Position numbers and translations under genes: made by a program. From the NCBI GenBank assembly GCA_900454475.1, contig UGSS01000002.1, positions 2,251,605 to 2,315,604 on the forward strand: a DNA stretch of 64,000 bases. The letters run 5' to 3'. Source of the stretch: [Pasteurella] mairii (GTDB taxonomy: Bacteria; Pseudomonadota; Gammaproteobacteria; Enterobacterales; Pasteurellaceae). The stretch's first letter is position 1. Each line of letters begins with the position of its first letter. Below are positions 16,225 to 25,514 of the stretch, one piece after another. The notes below the pieces were generated by a model. That model saw nothing but the letters and a program-made list of their open reading frames with translations. It searched no databases and was not told where the DNA came from.

Positions 16225-17406
16225 ATGAAATTATTTTCTGATCATTATGTGGATAGATCAACTAGTTATAGTGCCAAATGGTCATCTTTGTATGATAATC
16301 CAAATATCATTTCTATGTCTGTTGCAGATATGGATTTACCGTCCCCTCTATTATTAATTAATCAGCTTAAAAAACAAGCTGAAATAGGTATATATGGTTA
16401 TACTATCTTACCCAGAAATTACAATGAGATTGTAAAAAATTATATCTTACGCCACTATAATTATAATGTATTAGATGAATATATTGTTTTTTGCCCAAGA
16501 ATCATTCAAGCTATATCTATTTATATACGGGAATTTACAAAGATAACTGATCGAATAGGTACATTTATTCCGTCTTATTCTAACATTTTAAATATTATAT
16601 TACATAATCAACGTACTTTAGAATTTTGTGAGTTAGATTACCAAGATGGAAACTATAGTATAAACTTTGAAGAATTGGAAAAATGTTTTCAGAAGATTAA
16701 TACCTTTATTTTAATTTCCCCTCATAATCCAACAGGTATTGTTTGGTCAAGAGAAGAATTACAAAGAATTGCTGAACTAGCTGAAAAGTATAAAGTTTTT
16801 ATAATATCTGATGATATTCATGCTGATTTTAATTTTTCAAGTAAGAAACATATCGTGATTTCTGCTCTTAATAAATATGTTGAATATCATTCAATGATTT
16901 GTACATCACCAACAAAAACATTCAACATTCCTGGGTTAGAAATATCTAACATCATTATTGCAAATAAAGGAGTTAGAGAAAAATTTAAGCAATGTATGTT
17001 AGAGCTAGGTTTACATAACCCAAACTTTTTTTCTATTCCAGCTATCATGTCTGCTTATCAATTTTGTGATGATTGGATCAAAGAATTAAAAACTTATATT
17101 TTAGAAAATAAAGAGTTTGTTAATAAATTTTTAACTAAGGAAATTCCCGAGTTAAAGGTTACAAATAGTAAAGGTACTTTTCTCGTATGGATCAATTATG
17201 AAAAATTAAATATTAATGAACGTAAATTAAAACATTGGTTTGTCGAACTATCTGGAGTTGAAGTTTCTTGGGGAAGTGACTTTTTTACAGACAAACCTTT
17301 TTTTAGAATGAATATTGCATTACCAAAACCTTTATTAAAAGAAAGTTTATATAAAATTAAACATGGCTTAATGTTATTGAAAAAAGAGGATTTCTATTAT
17401 GAGTAA
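16225..17406 (+). CDS. MalY/PatB-type PLP enzyme, probable cystathionine beta-lyase
   Basis: GAAGGA before ATG 16225 supports a 393-residue product (MKLFSDHYVDRS). It is a fold-type I aminotransferase-class protein with the MalY/PatB hallmarks: MSVADMDLPSP near the start, GIYGY, SPHNPTG with N168, SDDIHAD with D197, and the PLP-binding lysine K231 in SPTKTFNIPG. The family performs C-S bond cleavage of cystathionine or cysteine; substrate here is not determined. Codons are strongly AT-rich and no uptake signal is present, unlike the flanking xyl genes, which hints at a later arrival. It overlaps the nhaC-like gene by eight bases, so the two are translationally coupled. Confidence 0.85.
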   Translation: MKLFSDHYVDRSTSYSAKWSSLYDNPNIISMSVADMDLPSPLLLINQLKKQAEIGIYGYTILPRNYNEIVKNYILRHYNYNVLDEYIVFCPRIIQAISIYIREFTKITDRIGTFIPSYSNILNIILHNQRTLEFCELDYQDGNYSINFEELEKCFQKINTFILISPHNPTGIVWSREELQRIAELAEKYKVFIISDDIHADFNFSSKKHIVISALNKYVEYHSMICTSPTKTFNIPGLEISNIIIANKGVREKFKQCMLELGLHNPNFFSIPAIMSAYQFCDDWIKELKTYILENKEFVNKFLTKEIPELKVTNSKGTFLVWINYEKLNINERKLKHWFVELSGVEVSWGSDFFTDKPFFRMNIALPKPLLKESLYKIKHGLMLLKKEDFYYE

Positions 17407-17947
17407 AAATATTCGAACTCCAACATTATTAGAAGCATCTGCACCAATCCTAATTATGTTATTTTTATTAGGCATAGGATACGCATTATTTGATTTACCT
17501 CCTGAGCCACTGATGGTAATTTCCTGTATTTTTGCAGGAGGTCTAGTAAAATATTTGGGGCATAGTTACCAAGATATGCTAGGCTCTATTTCTGCAAAAA
17601 TTGCTAAAACAATGCCAGCCTTACTAATATTAATTACAGTAGGCTTATTAATCGGAACTTGGATTGCTGGCGGAACAATTCCAATGATGATTTATTATGG
17701 ATTAAAGGTTATTAATCCTAAATTTGTTTATATTACAGCCTTGGTATTAACCTCTATAGTTTCTATTTGTACAGGTACATCTTGGGGCTCTGCTGGGACA
17801 GTTGGCGTTGCTTTTATGGGTGTTGCTATTGGACTAGAGGCAAATCTTGCAGCTACAGCCGGAGCAGTCGTTGCTGGTGCTTACTTTGGTGATAAGCTAT
17901 CTCATTGTCTGACACAACAAATATTGCCTCTGCGGCGGCTGGCGTAG
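17399..17947 (+). CDS. NhaC N-terminal fragment
   Basis: The frame gives 182 residues. Hydrophobic segments and the motif TGTSWGSAGTVGVAFMGVA match the first half of NhaC, up to GDKLS. The last 14 residues (HCLTQQILPLRRLA) are out of frame and not family-like. Its ATG overlaps the malY-like stop. Alone it lacks the second half of the transport core and should be inactive. Confidence 0.6.
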   Translation: MSKNIRTPTLLEASAPILIMLFLLGIGYALFDLPPEPLMVISCIFAGGLVKYLGHSYQDMLGSISAKIAKTMPALLILITVGLLIGTWIAGGTIPMMIYYGLKVINPKFVYITALVLTSIVSICTGTSWGSAGTVGVAFMGVAIGLEANLAATAGAVVAGAYFGDKLSHCLTQQILPLRRLA

Positions 17948-18801
17948 ATTTATATGAACATATTGCACACTTACTCTATACAACATTACCTTCTTTTATG
18001 CTAGCTGCTATCGCATATATTGTATATGGGACAACAGGTAATCTTCAAGATGTTACAACTCCTGAAAAAGTACTATCTATGATAAATGGATTAGAAAATA
18101 TTTATCATTTTAACGTCCTAATGTTACTTCTTCCCGTCGTTATTATTTTGTGGGGTTCAATCACAAAAAAACCAACAATCCCCGTTATGCTATTATCTGC
18201 TGCAGTCGCAATATTTAACGCAATTATCATCCAAAACTTTTCATTACATGATGTAATTAATAGTGCTGTTAATGGATTTAACGTCTCAATGTTGTCTGAC
18301 AATACAGTGGTAAGTGCAGATCTCGCTCGTTTATTAAATCGTGGCGGAATGAATTCAATGATGGGAACATTGTTAATCTGTTTCTGTGCATTATCCTTTG
18401 CTGGAATTCTCTCACTTAGCGGTGCATTAGAAGTAATTATCAATCACTTACTTAAATTCGTACAATCAACATTTTCTTTAATTTTCACTACTATTCTGTG
18501 TGGCTTAACAATGATTGGGGTAACTTGTAACGGTCAAATTTCAATTCTTATCCCTGGAGAAATGTTGAAAGATGCTTACACTGAAAGAGGCTTACACCCT
18601 AAGAATTTAAGTCGAACAGTAGAGGATTCTGCAACAATCGTTGAACCAATCTTACCTTGGACTGCCGCCGGTGCATATATGGCAGGTACATTAGGAGTAG
18701 AAACTTTATCCTACTTACCTTGGGCTATTCTATGTTGGAGTGGTATCGTATTTGCAATGATCTGGGGAGCAACAGGCTTTGGCATTGCTAAAATAAAATA
18801 A
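17905..18801 (+). CDS. NhaC C-terminal fragment
   Basis: The frame opens at TTG 17905, which is simply the leucine codon of the family motif PLSDTTNIA and has no ribosome-binding site. The 298 residues cover the remaining membrane helices, including NRGGMNSMMGT and the VEDSATIVEPILPWTAAG segment, and end normally. It represents the in-frame remainder of the antiporter after the single-base loss. Confidence 0.6.
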   Translation: MSDTTNIASAAAGVDLYEHIAHLLYTTLPSFMLAAIAYIVYGTTGNLQDVTTPEKVLSMINGLENIYHFNVLMLLLPVVIILWGSITKKPTIPVMLLSAAVAIFNAIIIQNFSLHDVINSAVNGFNVSMLSDNTVVSADLARLLNRGGMNSMMGTLLICFCALSFAGILSLSGALEVIINHLLKFVQSTFSLIFTTILCGLTMIGVTCNGQISILIPGEMLKDAYTERGLHPKNLSRTVEDSATIVEPILPWTAAGAYMAGTLGVETLSYLPWAILCWSGIVFAMIWGATGFGIAKIK

Positions 18802-18877
18802 ATCCTAAACTAAATACCTTACCTTATAAGCAAATAGCACGAGAAACTTAATAAAAGCATTACAGGAGGGATTGCAA

Positions 18878-20329
18878 ATGTCATCTCAAAATCAGAAAAT
18901 GAATTTGTATGTTATTTGTGTAACACTGGTAGCCACGTTAGGTGGCTTATTATTTGGTTATGATACAGCCGTTATTTCAGGTGCAGTCGCCTCAATTGAT
19001 GAAGTTTTTATCAAACCACAGGGTTTATCTGAAATTTCAGCTAATTCACTACTAGGTTTTACCGTAGCAAGTGCATTAATTGGTTGTATTATTGGTGGTT
19101 TTTGTGGCGGTTATTTAAGCAGTAAATACGGTCGTAAAAATGCATTAATTATTGCCGCAATACTTTTTTTAATTTCCGCTATCGGCTCGGCTTTCCCTGA
19201 ACTTGGATTGAAAGAAGTCGCTGACTCAAACAGCATCCCCTATTATCTCAGTAACTTTGTAACTGAATTTGTTATTTATCGCATTATTGGTGGTGTCGGC
19301 GTAGGTATTGCCTCAATGGTCTCACCAATGTATATCGCTGAAATTGCACCAGCGAATGTGCGTGGAAGAATGGTCTCATTCAACCAATTTGCAATTATCG
19401 CAGGTCAATTACTGGTTTACTTCGTAAATTACTTTATTGCATTAAGTGGTGATCATACTTGGTTAAATGCGATCGGTTGGCGCTATATGTTCTTATCTGA
19501 AGTTGTACCAGCAGCGTTATTTTTAATCTTATTATTTTTCGTACCGGAAAGTCCTCGTTGGTTAGTCTTAAAAGATAAACTCCAACAGGCAGAAGTAGTA
19601 TTAGTGCGCCTACTCGGCAAAGCAAGAAGTGAAGCAGAGCTACATAATATCAGCGTTTCTCTCACCCATCGTAATACGGTAAAAACACCGTTACTGGCTT
19701 TTGGAATTGGGGTGATCATCATTGGGATCATGCTTTCTGTATTCCAACAATTTGTTGGGATTAATGTCGCGCTATATTACGCACCAGAAGTATTTAAATC
19801 CCTCGGATCCAGCACAGAAATCGCCCTCTTACAAACAATCATCATGGGAGCAATAAATTTATCATTTACCACCATTGCTATCTTTACCGTTGACAAATAT
19901 GGACGCAAACCGCTACAAATTTGGGGAGCAATTGGCATGGCAATTGGAATGTTTATTTTAGGTAGTGCATTTTACGCACGCCTTTCCGGCACCATTGCAT
20001 TAGCTGGAATGTTGTTCTATGTTGCCGCATTTGCCATCTCTTGGGGACCGGTATGCTGGGTGTTGCTTGCTGAAATTTTCCCAAATACCATTCGCAGTCA
20101 AGCACTCGCGATTGCAGTAGCTGCACAATGGATCGCAAACTATCTCGTCTCCTGGACATTCCCAATGATGGATAAAAGCACTTATTTACTTGAACATTTT
20201 AATCACGGTTTTGCGTATTGGGTATATGGTGTGATGAGTCTTCTTGCCGCCTTATTTATGTGGAAATTTGTACCAGAAACAAAAGGTAAAACGCTTGAAG
20301 AATTAGAATTATTTTGGAAAAAGCATTAA
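18878..20329 (+). CDS. xylE: D-xylose:H+ symporter
   Basis: AGGAGGG seven bases before ATG 18878 sets the start (MSSQNQKMNLYV) and gives 483 residues. It is a 12-helix sugar porter of the major facilitator superfamily: GGLLFGYDTAVISGA in helix 1, RIIGGVGVGIASMVSPMYI, PESPRWLV at the centre, QQFVGINVALYYAPE in helix 7, and PETKGKTLEELE at the end. These fit XylE of E. coli (491 residues). It imports D-xylose for XylA and XylB, which lie about 2.9 kb away on the other strand. xylR follows. Confidence 0.93.
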   Translation: MSSQNQKMNLYVICVTLVATLGGLLFGYDTAVISGAVASIDEVFIKPQGLSEISANSLLGFTVASALIGCIIGGFCGGYLSSKYGRKNALIIAAILFLISAIGSAFPELGLKEVADSNSIPYYLSNFVTEFVIYRIIGGVGVGIASMVSPMYIAEIAPANVRGRMVSFNQFAIIAGQLLVYFVNYFIALSGDHTWLNAIGWRYMFLSEVVPAALFLILLFFVPESPRWLVLKDKLQQAEVVLVRLLGKARSEAELHNISVSLTHRNTVKTPLLAFGIGVIIIGIMLSVFQQFVGINVALYYAPEVFKSLGSSTEIALLQTIIMGAINLSFTTIAIFTVDKYGRKPLQIWGAIGMAIGMFILGSAFYARLSGTIALAGMLFYVAAFAISWGPVCWVLLAEIFPNTIRSQALAIAVAAQWIANYLVSWTFPMMDKSTYLLEHFNHGFAYWVYGVMSLLAALFMWKFVPETKGKTLEELELFWKKH

Positions 20330-20411
20330 TTTACTGCAAAATTTTTACCAACTTATAGTTTCCCTCTTTTCCCATTTCTTTTATAGTAAGACGGAAAGGG
20401 GGGGAGAACAA

Positions 20412-21572
20412 ATGGAGCAAAGGTTTAAAGTCGCTTTATTATTTAATGCGAATAAGATTTACGACCGTGGCGTTATCGAAGGCATTGGGCAATATATCCA
20501 AGCCTCGCAATGTACATGGGATATTTTTATGGAAGATGAATTTATCTACCATAGCGATACCATTAAAAATTTATCCATTGACGGTATTATTGCAGATTAC
20601 GACGATCCCGAAACCGTTGGATTGCTTAAAAATATTGAAGTCCCAATTATCGGCGTGGGCAGTTCTTACCAAAATCCGGAAGATTATCCCAATGTTCCCT
20701 ATGTTGCCACCGACAACAATGCCTTAATTGAAAATGCTTTTTTACATCTTAAACAAAAAGGCATCGATCAATTTGCTTTTTATGGCTATCCGACCGCGCA
20801 GAAAAAACATTGGTCAGTAGAACGGTTGAATGCCTTTATTCAATTAATGGAAAAATACGAACACAAGCCAAACTTTTACTTAGGCGATCAAATTCATTCC
20901 TACAACTGGGACGCTTCACAAGAAAAACTCTATGGCTGGATTAAAACCTTGCCACTACATACCGGCATTATCGCGGTAACCGATGCCCGCGCCCGACATT
21001 TATTACAAGCGTGCGAATACTTAAAAATTGCGGTTCCCGATCAACTTTGTATCATCGGTATCGACAATGAAGAATTGATCCAATATTTATCGCGCGTCTC
21101 CCTTTCCTCTGTGGTGCAAGGAACCAAACAGATCGGCTACCAAGCGGCGAAATTGCTGCATAAACGTTTACTCGATCAACCGGTTTCCACTAAACCAATG
21201 CTAATTCAGCCACTTAAAATTGAAGAACGCCGCTCTACTGATTATCGATCCCTGCAAGATCCGCTGGTTATCCAAGCCATGCACTTTATTCGTCACCGCG
21301 CAACGCAAGGGATCAAAACGGAACAAGTATTGGATCATCTACGCGTTTCCCGTTCTAATTTGGAACAACGCTTCAAAGAAGAAATGCACAAAACCATTCA
21401 TCAAGTCATCCACGAAGAAAAACTGGCGCGAGCCAAACAATTATTGCATTTAACCGATCTGCCAATCCAAGAAATCGCCGAGGTTTGCGGCTACCCGTCG
21501 CTCCAATATTTCTACGCGGTATTCAAAAAAGAATTAAACCTCACGCCAAAAGCGTTTCGAGATAACGGATAA
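20412..21572 (+). CDS. xylR: Xylose operon regulator XylR
   Basis: The product has 386 residues. The N-terminal half (5-280) is a LacI/periplasmic-binding-like sugar sensor (FKVALLFNANKIYDRGVIEGI, VPYVATDNNALIENA, SVVQGTKQIGYQAAKLL). The C-terminal 100 residues are an AraC-type DNA-binding domain with two helix-turn-helix units (LRVSRSNLEQRFKEE and IQEIAEVCGYPSLQYFYAVFKK). This fusion is specific to XylR, which activates xylose genes when xylose is bound. GGGGAGA precedes ATG 20412. It is transcribed in the same direction as xylE and converges with yheS three bases later. Confidence 0.96.
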   Translation: MEQRFKVALLFNANKIYDRGVIEGIGQYIQASQCTWDIFMEDEFIYHSDTIKNLSIDGIIADYDDPETVGLLKNIEVPIIGVGSSYQNPEDYPNVPYVATDNNALIENAFLHLKQKGIDQFAFYGYPTAQKKHWSVERLNAFIQLMEKYEHKPNFYLGDQIHSYNWDASQEKLYGWIKTLPLHTGIIAVTDARARHLLQACEYLKIAVPDQLCIIGIDNEELIQYLSRVSLSSVVQGTKQIGYQAAKLLHKRLLDQPVSTKPMLIQPLKIEERRSTDYRSLQDPLVIQAMHFIRHRATQGIKTEQVLDHLRVSRSNLEQRFKEEMHKTIHQVIHEEKLARAKQLLHLTDLPIQEIAEVCGYPSLQYFYAVFKKELNLTPKAFRDNG

Positions 21573-21575
21573 AAT

Positions 21576-23492
21576 TTATTGCAATAAATTTTCCAATTCT
21601 TCTTGCGCTTCAAACCACTGCATTTCTACCTCCTCCAGCGTTTTTTTATCGCGGGTTTGAGAGGCTAAAAGTGCGGTCAATTTTTCTTTATTTTCTGCCG
21701 CGTATAATTCGGTATCGCCAAGTTGTTGTTCAATCTCCGCCAGTTGGCGTTGCAAGCGTTCCATTTCGGCTTCAAATTGTCTAATTTTTTTGCGTAACGG
21801 CGCGGTTTGTTGGCGTAGCTCGGCTTCTTTGCGTTTTTGTTCTTTACGATTTTGGCTAGAATTTTCCTTAAAATTGACCGCACTTTCGCTACTTTTCGCC
21901 GACGTTTGCGCATTAACTTCACTCAACCATTTTTGATAATCATCCAAATCGCCTTTAAATTCCTCGACTTGTTTATCATGCACCAAGTAAAATTCTTCAA
22001 CCGTATTACGCAATAAATGACGATCATGAGAAACCACCACCAAAGATCCCTGATAATCCACCAAGGCTTCGGTTAAGACTTGACGCATATCCAAATCCAA
22101 ATGGTTGGTCGGTTCGTCCAATAACAACAAATTCGGACGCTGCCACACAATTAACGCCAGCACCAAACGGGCTTTTTCCCCGCCGGAAAAAGAAGCAACC
22201 GCTTGATTCACTTTATCACCATGAAATGCAAAACCGCCTAAATAATCGCGTAATTGTTGCTCGGTTTGTTGTGGGGCAATTTTTTGCAAATGCCACAAAG
22301 CACTTTCTTCCGCACGCAAGGTATCTAATTGATGCTGTGCAAAATACCCTAACTGCACGCCTTTGGCGAGCTGCACTTGCCCGGAAAGCGCGGTCAATTC
22401 GCCCGCCAATAATTTAATTAGCGTCGATTTGCCCGCACCATTTTTCCCCAATAATCCAATACGCGACCCCGGCACCAAATTAAGTTTAATTTTTTGCAAA
22501 ATTTCCACCGCACTTTCGCCCTCGCCATAACTGGCGCTGGCTTTATCCAAACTCAACAGCGGATTTGGTAAGGATAGCGGTTCGCGAAATTGAAACGCGA
22601 AAGGATTATCCACATATGCCGGCGCAATTAATTCCATGCGCTCCAAGGCTTTCATGCGGCTTTGCGCTTGTTTGGCTTTGGTGGCTTTCGCTTTGAAGCG
22701 ATCAATATATTGCTGCAAATGGCTGATTTTTTGTTGTTGCTGACGATAAAGCGCGGTTTGCTGCGCTAATTTAGTGGCGCGTTGCACTTCAAAAGAAGAA
22801 TAATCGCCGGTGTATTCGTTTAATTTTTGATTTTCAATATGCAAAATTTTCCCCACGATGGGATCGAGAAAATCGCGGTCATGAGAAATCAAGATCAAGG
22901 TTCCGGGATATTGTACTAACCAACGTTCCAACCAAATCACCGCATCTAAATCCAAGTGGTTAGTCGGTTCATCCAATAATAAAAGCTCGGAGCGACAAAG
23001 TAATGCTTGTGCCAAATTTAACCGCATCCGCCAACCGCCAGAAAAGGATTTTACCGATTGTGTAAGCGCTTGCTGACTAAAGCCTAACCCATGTAATAAC
23101 GCAGAAGCGCGAGCCTGAATAGTCCAAGCGTCAATGGTATCCAATTGCGCATGAATATGAGCAATAGCGTTCCCGTCATTATCCGCATTGGCTTGTTGCA
23201 AGGCGTTTTGCAAACGACAATACTCCCGATCACCTTCGATAACATAATCCAGCGCGCTCATCTCCAACGCCGGTGTTTCTTGGTTGACCCATGCCATAGA
23301 CCAATTGGAGGGAAAACTAATTTCGCCGCCCTCCGCACTCATTTCTTGCTTCAACAAGGCAAATAGCGAAGATTTACCACAACCGTTTTTTCCCACCAAG
23401 CCGACTTTTTGCCCCGGATTAATGGTGGCGCTTGCGTTATCCAATAAGAGCGATTGCCCGCGTTTTAAGGTTAAATTTGTAAAAAAAATCAT
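21576..23492 (-). CDS. yheS: ABC-F ATPase YheS
   Basis: The start ATG 23492 (MIFFTNLTLKRGQSLLLDNA) gives 638 residues, the length of E. coli YheS (637). It has two ABC cassettes: GKNGCGKSS with SFSGGWRMRLNLAQALL and DEPTNHLDLDAV, then GKNGAGKST with SFSGGEKARL and DEPTNHLDLDMR. A basic inter-domain linker and a coiled-coil C-terminal tail are present. No membrane segment exists, so it is a soluble ribosome-associated ABC-F protein; YheS has been linked to easing ribosome stalling. The longer frame upstream runs into the marC control region and has no binding site. Two uptake signals lie inside. Confidence 0.92.
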   Translation of the reverse strand: MIFFTNLTLKRGQSLLLDNASATINPGQKVGLVGKNGCGKSSLFALLKQEMSAEGGEISFPSNWSMAWVNQETPALEMSALDYVIEGDREYCRLQNALQQANADNDGNAIAHIHAQLDTIDAWTIQARASALLHGLGFSQQALTQSVKSFSGGWRMRLNLAQALLCRSELLLLDEPTNHLDLDAVIWLERWLVQYPGTLILISHDRDFLDPIVGKILHIENQKLNEYTGDYSSFEVQRATKLAQQTALYRQQQQKISHLQQYIDRFKAKATKAKQAQSRMKALERMELIAPAYVDNPFAFQFREPLSLPNPLLSLDKASASYGEGESAVEILQKIKLNLVPGSRIGLLGKNGAGKSTLIKLLAGELTALSGQVQLAKGVQLGYFAQHQLDTLRAEESALWHLQKIAPQQTEQQLRDYLGGFAFHGDKVNQAVASFSGGEKARLVLALIVWQRPNLLLLDEPTNHLDLDMRQVLTEALVDYQGSLVVVSHDRHLLRNTVEEFYLVHDKQVEEFKGDLDDYQKWLSEVNAQTSAKSSESAVNFKENSSQNRKEQKRKEAELRQQTAPLRKKIRQFEAEMERLQRQLAEIEQQLGDTELYAAENKEKLTALLASQTRDKKTLEEVEMQWFEAQEELENLLQ

Positions 23493-23571
23493 TATTTTGT
23501 TTAATTTTGTTATAAGATATAAGGCATTACATAGAATTCCTGTATTTTCCACTTTTTTTCTGAGGTTGCCA

Positions 23572-24189
23572 ATGTTTGATTCATTAATTGTTCAATTTGT
23601 GGTGTTATGGGCAGTTATCGATCCCATCGGTTCGGTCCCGGTGTATTTAGCTAAAACAATCGGATTACCCATGGAAGATCGGCGCAAAATCGCCTTAAAA
23701 GCGATTTTAATTGCGACCGGTATTTTGATGTTTTTCTTAATTTTAGGGCAAGCGTTACTTGAGGCAATGCAAATTCCGCTCACCGCTTTCCAAATTGCCG
23801 GCGGCTTAGTTTTGTTATTATTCGCATTAACCATGATTTTTGGTGAAGGCAAACCGGAACAAGAAATGCGGATGTCCACCAGCCTAAGCGAACTGGCGGT
23901 TTATCCTTTAGCAGTTCCGTCCATCGCCTCGCCCGGCGCCATGATGGCAATCGTGTTATTAACCGACAACCACCGCTTCAGCTTTTTTGATCAAGTGTTG
24001 ACCACATTTATTATGTTAGCGGTTTTATTTATTACCTACTTATTATTACTCGCCGCCAATAATATCCAACGGATTATCGGCACCACTGGCGCCGCAGTTA
24101 TCAGCCGCGTGATGGGCTTAATTCTCGCCGCGGTTGCCATTAACAATATGCTCGCCGGTATTCGCGATTTCTTCACCCAAATCGGCTAG
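23572..24189 (+). CDS. MarC family integral membrane protein
   Basis: The true start is ATG 23572 (MFDSLIVQFVVLWAVIDPIG) with GAGGT upstream, giving 205 residues; the open frame extends 288 bases upstream through yheS antisense and is not coding. Six hydrophobic segments are visible. The helix-1 motif DPIGSVPVYL and the mirrored SPGAMMAIVLLTD are the family marks. The molecular function of MarC/UPF0056 proteins is not established; they are not multidrug exporters despite the name. It diverges from yheS, with about 80 bases between the starts. Confidence 0.88.
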   Translation: MFDSLIVQFVVLWAVIDPIGSVPVYLAKTIGLPMEDRRKIALKAILIATGILMFFLILGQALLEAMQIPLTAFQIAGGLVLLLFALTMIFGEGKPEQEMRMSTSLSELAVYPLAVPSIASPGAMMAIVLLTDNHRFSFFDQVLTTFIMLAVLFITYLLLLAANNIQRIIGTTGAAVISRVMGLILAAVAINNMLAGIRDFFTQIG

Positions 24190-24211
24190 TCCCATTATCT
24201 CCAAACAAAAG

Positions 24212-24242
24212 TGCGGTCGAAATTTGATTAATTTTGACCGCA
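24212..24242 (+). terminator. Uptake-signal-based hairpin after marC
   Basis: TGCGGTCGAAATT (24212-24224) pairs with AATTTTGACCGCA (24230-24242) over 13 bp with one G-T wobble. One arm is a full uptake signal, the other is degenerate. No T-run follows. Confidence 0.55.
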
Positions 24243-24975
24243 TTAAAAATCAAGTAAATATACTAACAAGTTACATTATATTTTATCGCAATCATACTTA
24301 ACTGTTTAACTTTGATGTCTTAAATATCCTTCAGATGCAATCAATCTTTTCTCTTATTCCGGTTTTAAAGCCATTTTAACTCACACTTTTATTTATTATA
24401 CTAAGGCACCATTTTATTCTTCAAAAGAGAAAGTGAAAAATACAGCATTGCATTAAATGCCGATAAAATAATATTTTTTCTTTATAAATTGTAGAATAAA
24501 TTACCAAAATATCGTCAATTTACTATTAATAAATAAGGTTTATCCCAGCACAAAAAGAGATCGGACCAGTAAATCATACTATACAAATAATAAGATGTTA
24601 TTCCTGTTACGATTAAAAAACTATTCATGTAATGTACATACCATCTCAATACCTTCATTCGACCGAGCAGAACGCCAAACGGTATTTTTACAGATTAGAG
24701 TGCCCACCCAAAAAAAGACAACTTTCAATATGTTATATCCTCCTCTTCTTATTTTTATAAGAAAAATAATAATTAAAATAGGAAGATCAATTTGGTTTTT
24801 CTTTTTATTTCCTACGCCGTAAATCTCAAACTCAAAGATGTAGCATATCATCAAATTTAAAATTAGGTATTAACATTAAGACATAAAAAAAATACCAATA
24901 TTTTTTGTCAGAATTTTTGTTAAAATTCGACTAACAATATAACTAATAATTCTTAAAACAAGTAAAAACAAAACT
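24243..24975. other. AT-rich intergenic region upstream of the RTX operon
   Basis: About 730 bases separate marC from the acyltransferase gene. Short frames at 24595-24822 (+) and 24621-24854 (-) mirror each other, have no ribosome-binding site and resemble nothing known. A weak promoter candidate for the operon is TTGTTA (24917-24922) and TATAAC (24938-24943), with a short 15-base spacer. I see no uptake signal, insertion sequence or clear regulator site. Confidence 0.5.
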
Positions 24976-25485
24976 ATGAGTTATAAAAATGTTAATAATT
25001 TAACAAAGGATTTTACAATTTTAGGGCATATTGCTTGGTTATGGGCAAATTCTCCACTACACAGAGAATGGTCCATATCCCTATTCACTAAAAATATTTT
25101 ACCTGCCATTCAACATAAGCAATATCTTCTGCTTATGCGGGATGAGTTTCCTGTAGGTTTTTGCAGCTGGGCAAATTTATCGCTAATCAATGAAGTGAAA
25201 TATGTGCGTGATGTCACTTCATTAACGCTTGAGGATTGGAATTCAGGCGAACGCAAATGGTTAATTGATTGGATTGTTCCATTCGGGGATAACCATGCAC
25301 TTTATACAAAGATGCGCCAGAAGTTTCCTAATGATGTATTTCGCGCTATTCGCGTTTATCCAAATTCATCAGAAGCCAAAATTATTCATGTTCAAGGAGG
25401 AAAAATTAATAAAACAACAGCGAAAAAATTAATACAGCAGTATCAGGAAGAACTCACTCAAGTTCTAAATCATCTTAAAAAATAA
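24976..25485 (+). CDS. rtxC: RTX toxin-activating lysine acyltransferase
   Basis: The product has 169 residues and clear HlyC/ApxC family identity. Catalytic residues align with HlyC S20, H23 and D92 as S26 and H29 in NSPLHREW and D98 in KWLIDW. The conserved segment CSWANLSL and the end KINKTTAKKLIQQY are also present. It transfers fatty acyl groups from acyl carrier protein to internal lysines of the protoxin in the cytosol. It is the first gene of the C-A-B-D operon, 29 bases before rtxA. The ATG at 24976 lacks a recognisable ribosome-binding site; translation may be kept low. Confidence 0.95.
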   Translation: MSYKNVNNLTKDFTILGHIAWLWANSPLHREWSISLFTKNILPAIQHKQYLLLMRDEFPVGFCSWANLSLINEVKYVRDVTSLTLEDWNSGERKWLIDWIVPFGDNHALYTKMRQKFPNDVFRAIRVYPNSSEAKIIHVQGGKINKTTAKKLIQQYQEELTQVLNHLKK

Positions 25486-25514
25486 TCAAAAAAAATTGTA
25501 AAAGGATAAAAAAT

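Larger units (their letters stand above)
17399..18801 (+). pseudogene. nhaC: NhaC-type Na+/H+ antiporter gene with a one-base frameshift
   Basis: Two overlapping frames together make a normal NhaC protein of about 467 residues. The conserved loop GDKLSPLSDTTNIA is broken: GATAAGCTATCTC is followed directly by ATTGTCTGAC, whereas CCA TTG would be expected. One C is therefore missing near 17903. Everything before and after is intact and free of stops, so the lesion is recent, or is a sequencing error at a CC pair. No slippery heptamer or stimulatory structure suggests programmed shifting. Confidence 0.8.

Noticed and set aside
17895..17912. Programmed frameshift in nhaC
   Set aside because: No slippery heptamer, internal binding site or stimulatory hairpin; loss of one C explains it more simply.
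23284..23571. N-terminal extension of MarC
   Set aside because: Antisense to yheS and not membrane-like; ATG 23572 has a binding site and matches family N-termini.
24595..24854. Two overlapping opposite frames (75 and 77 residues) upstream of rtxC
   Set aside because: They mirror each other in AT-rich DNA, have no ribosome-binding site, no recognisable domain and no conserved-looking composition.
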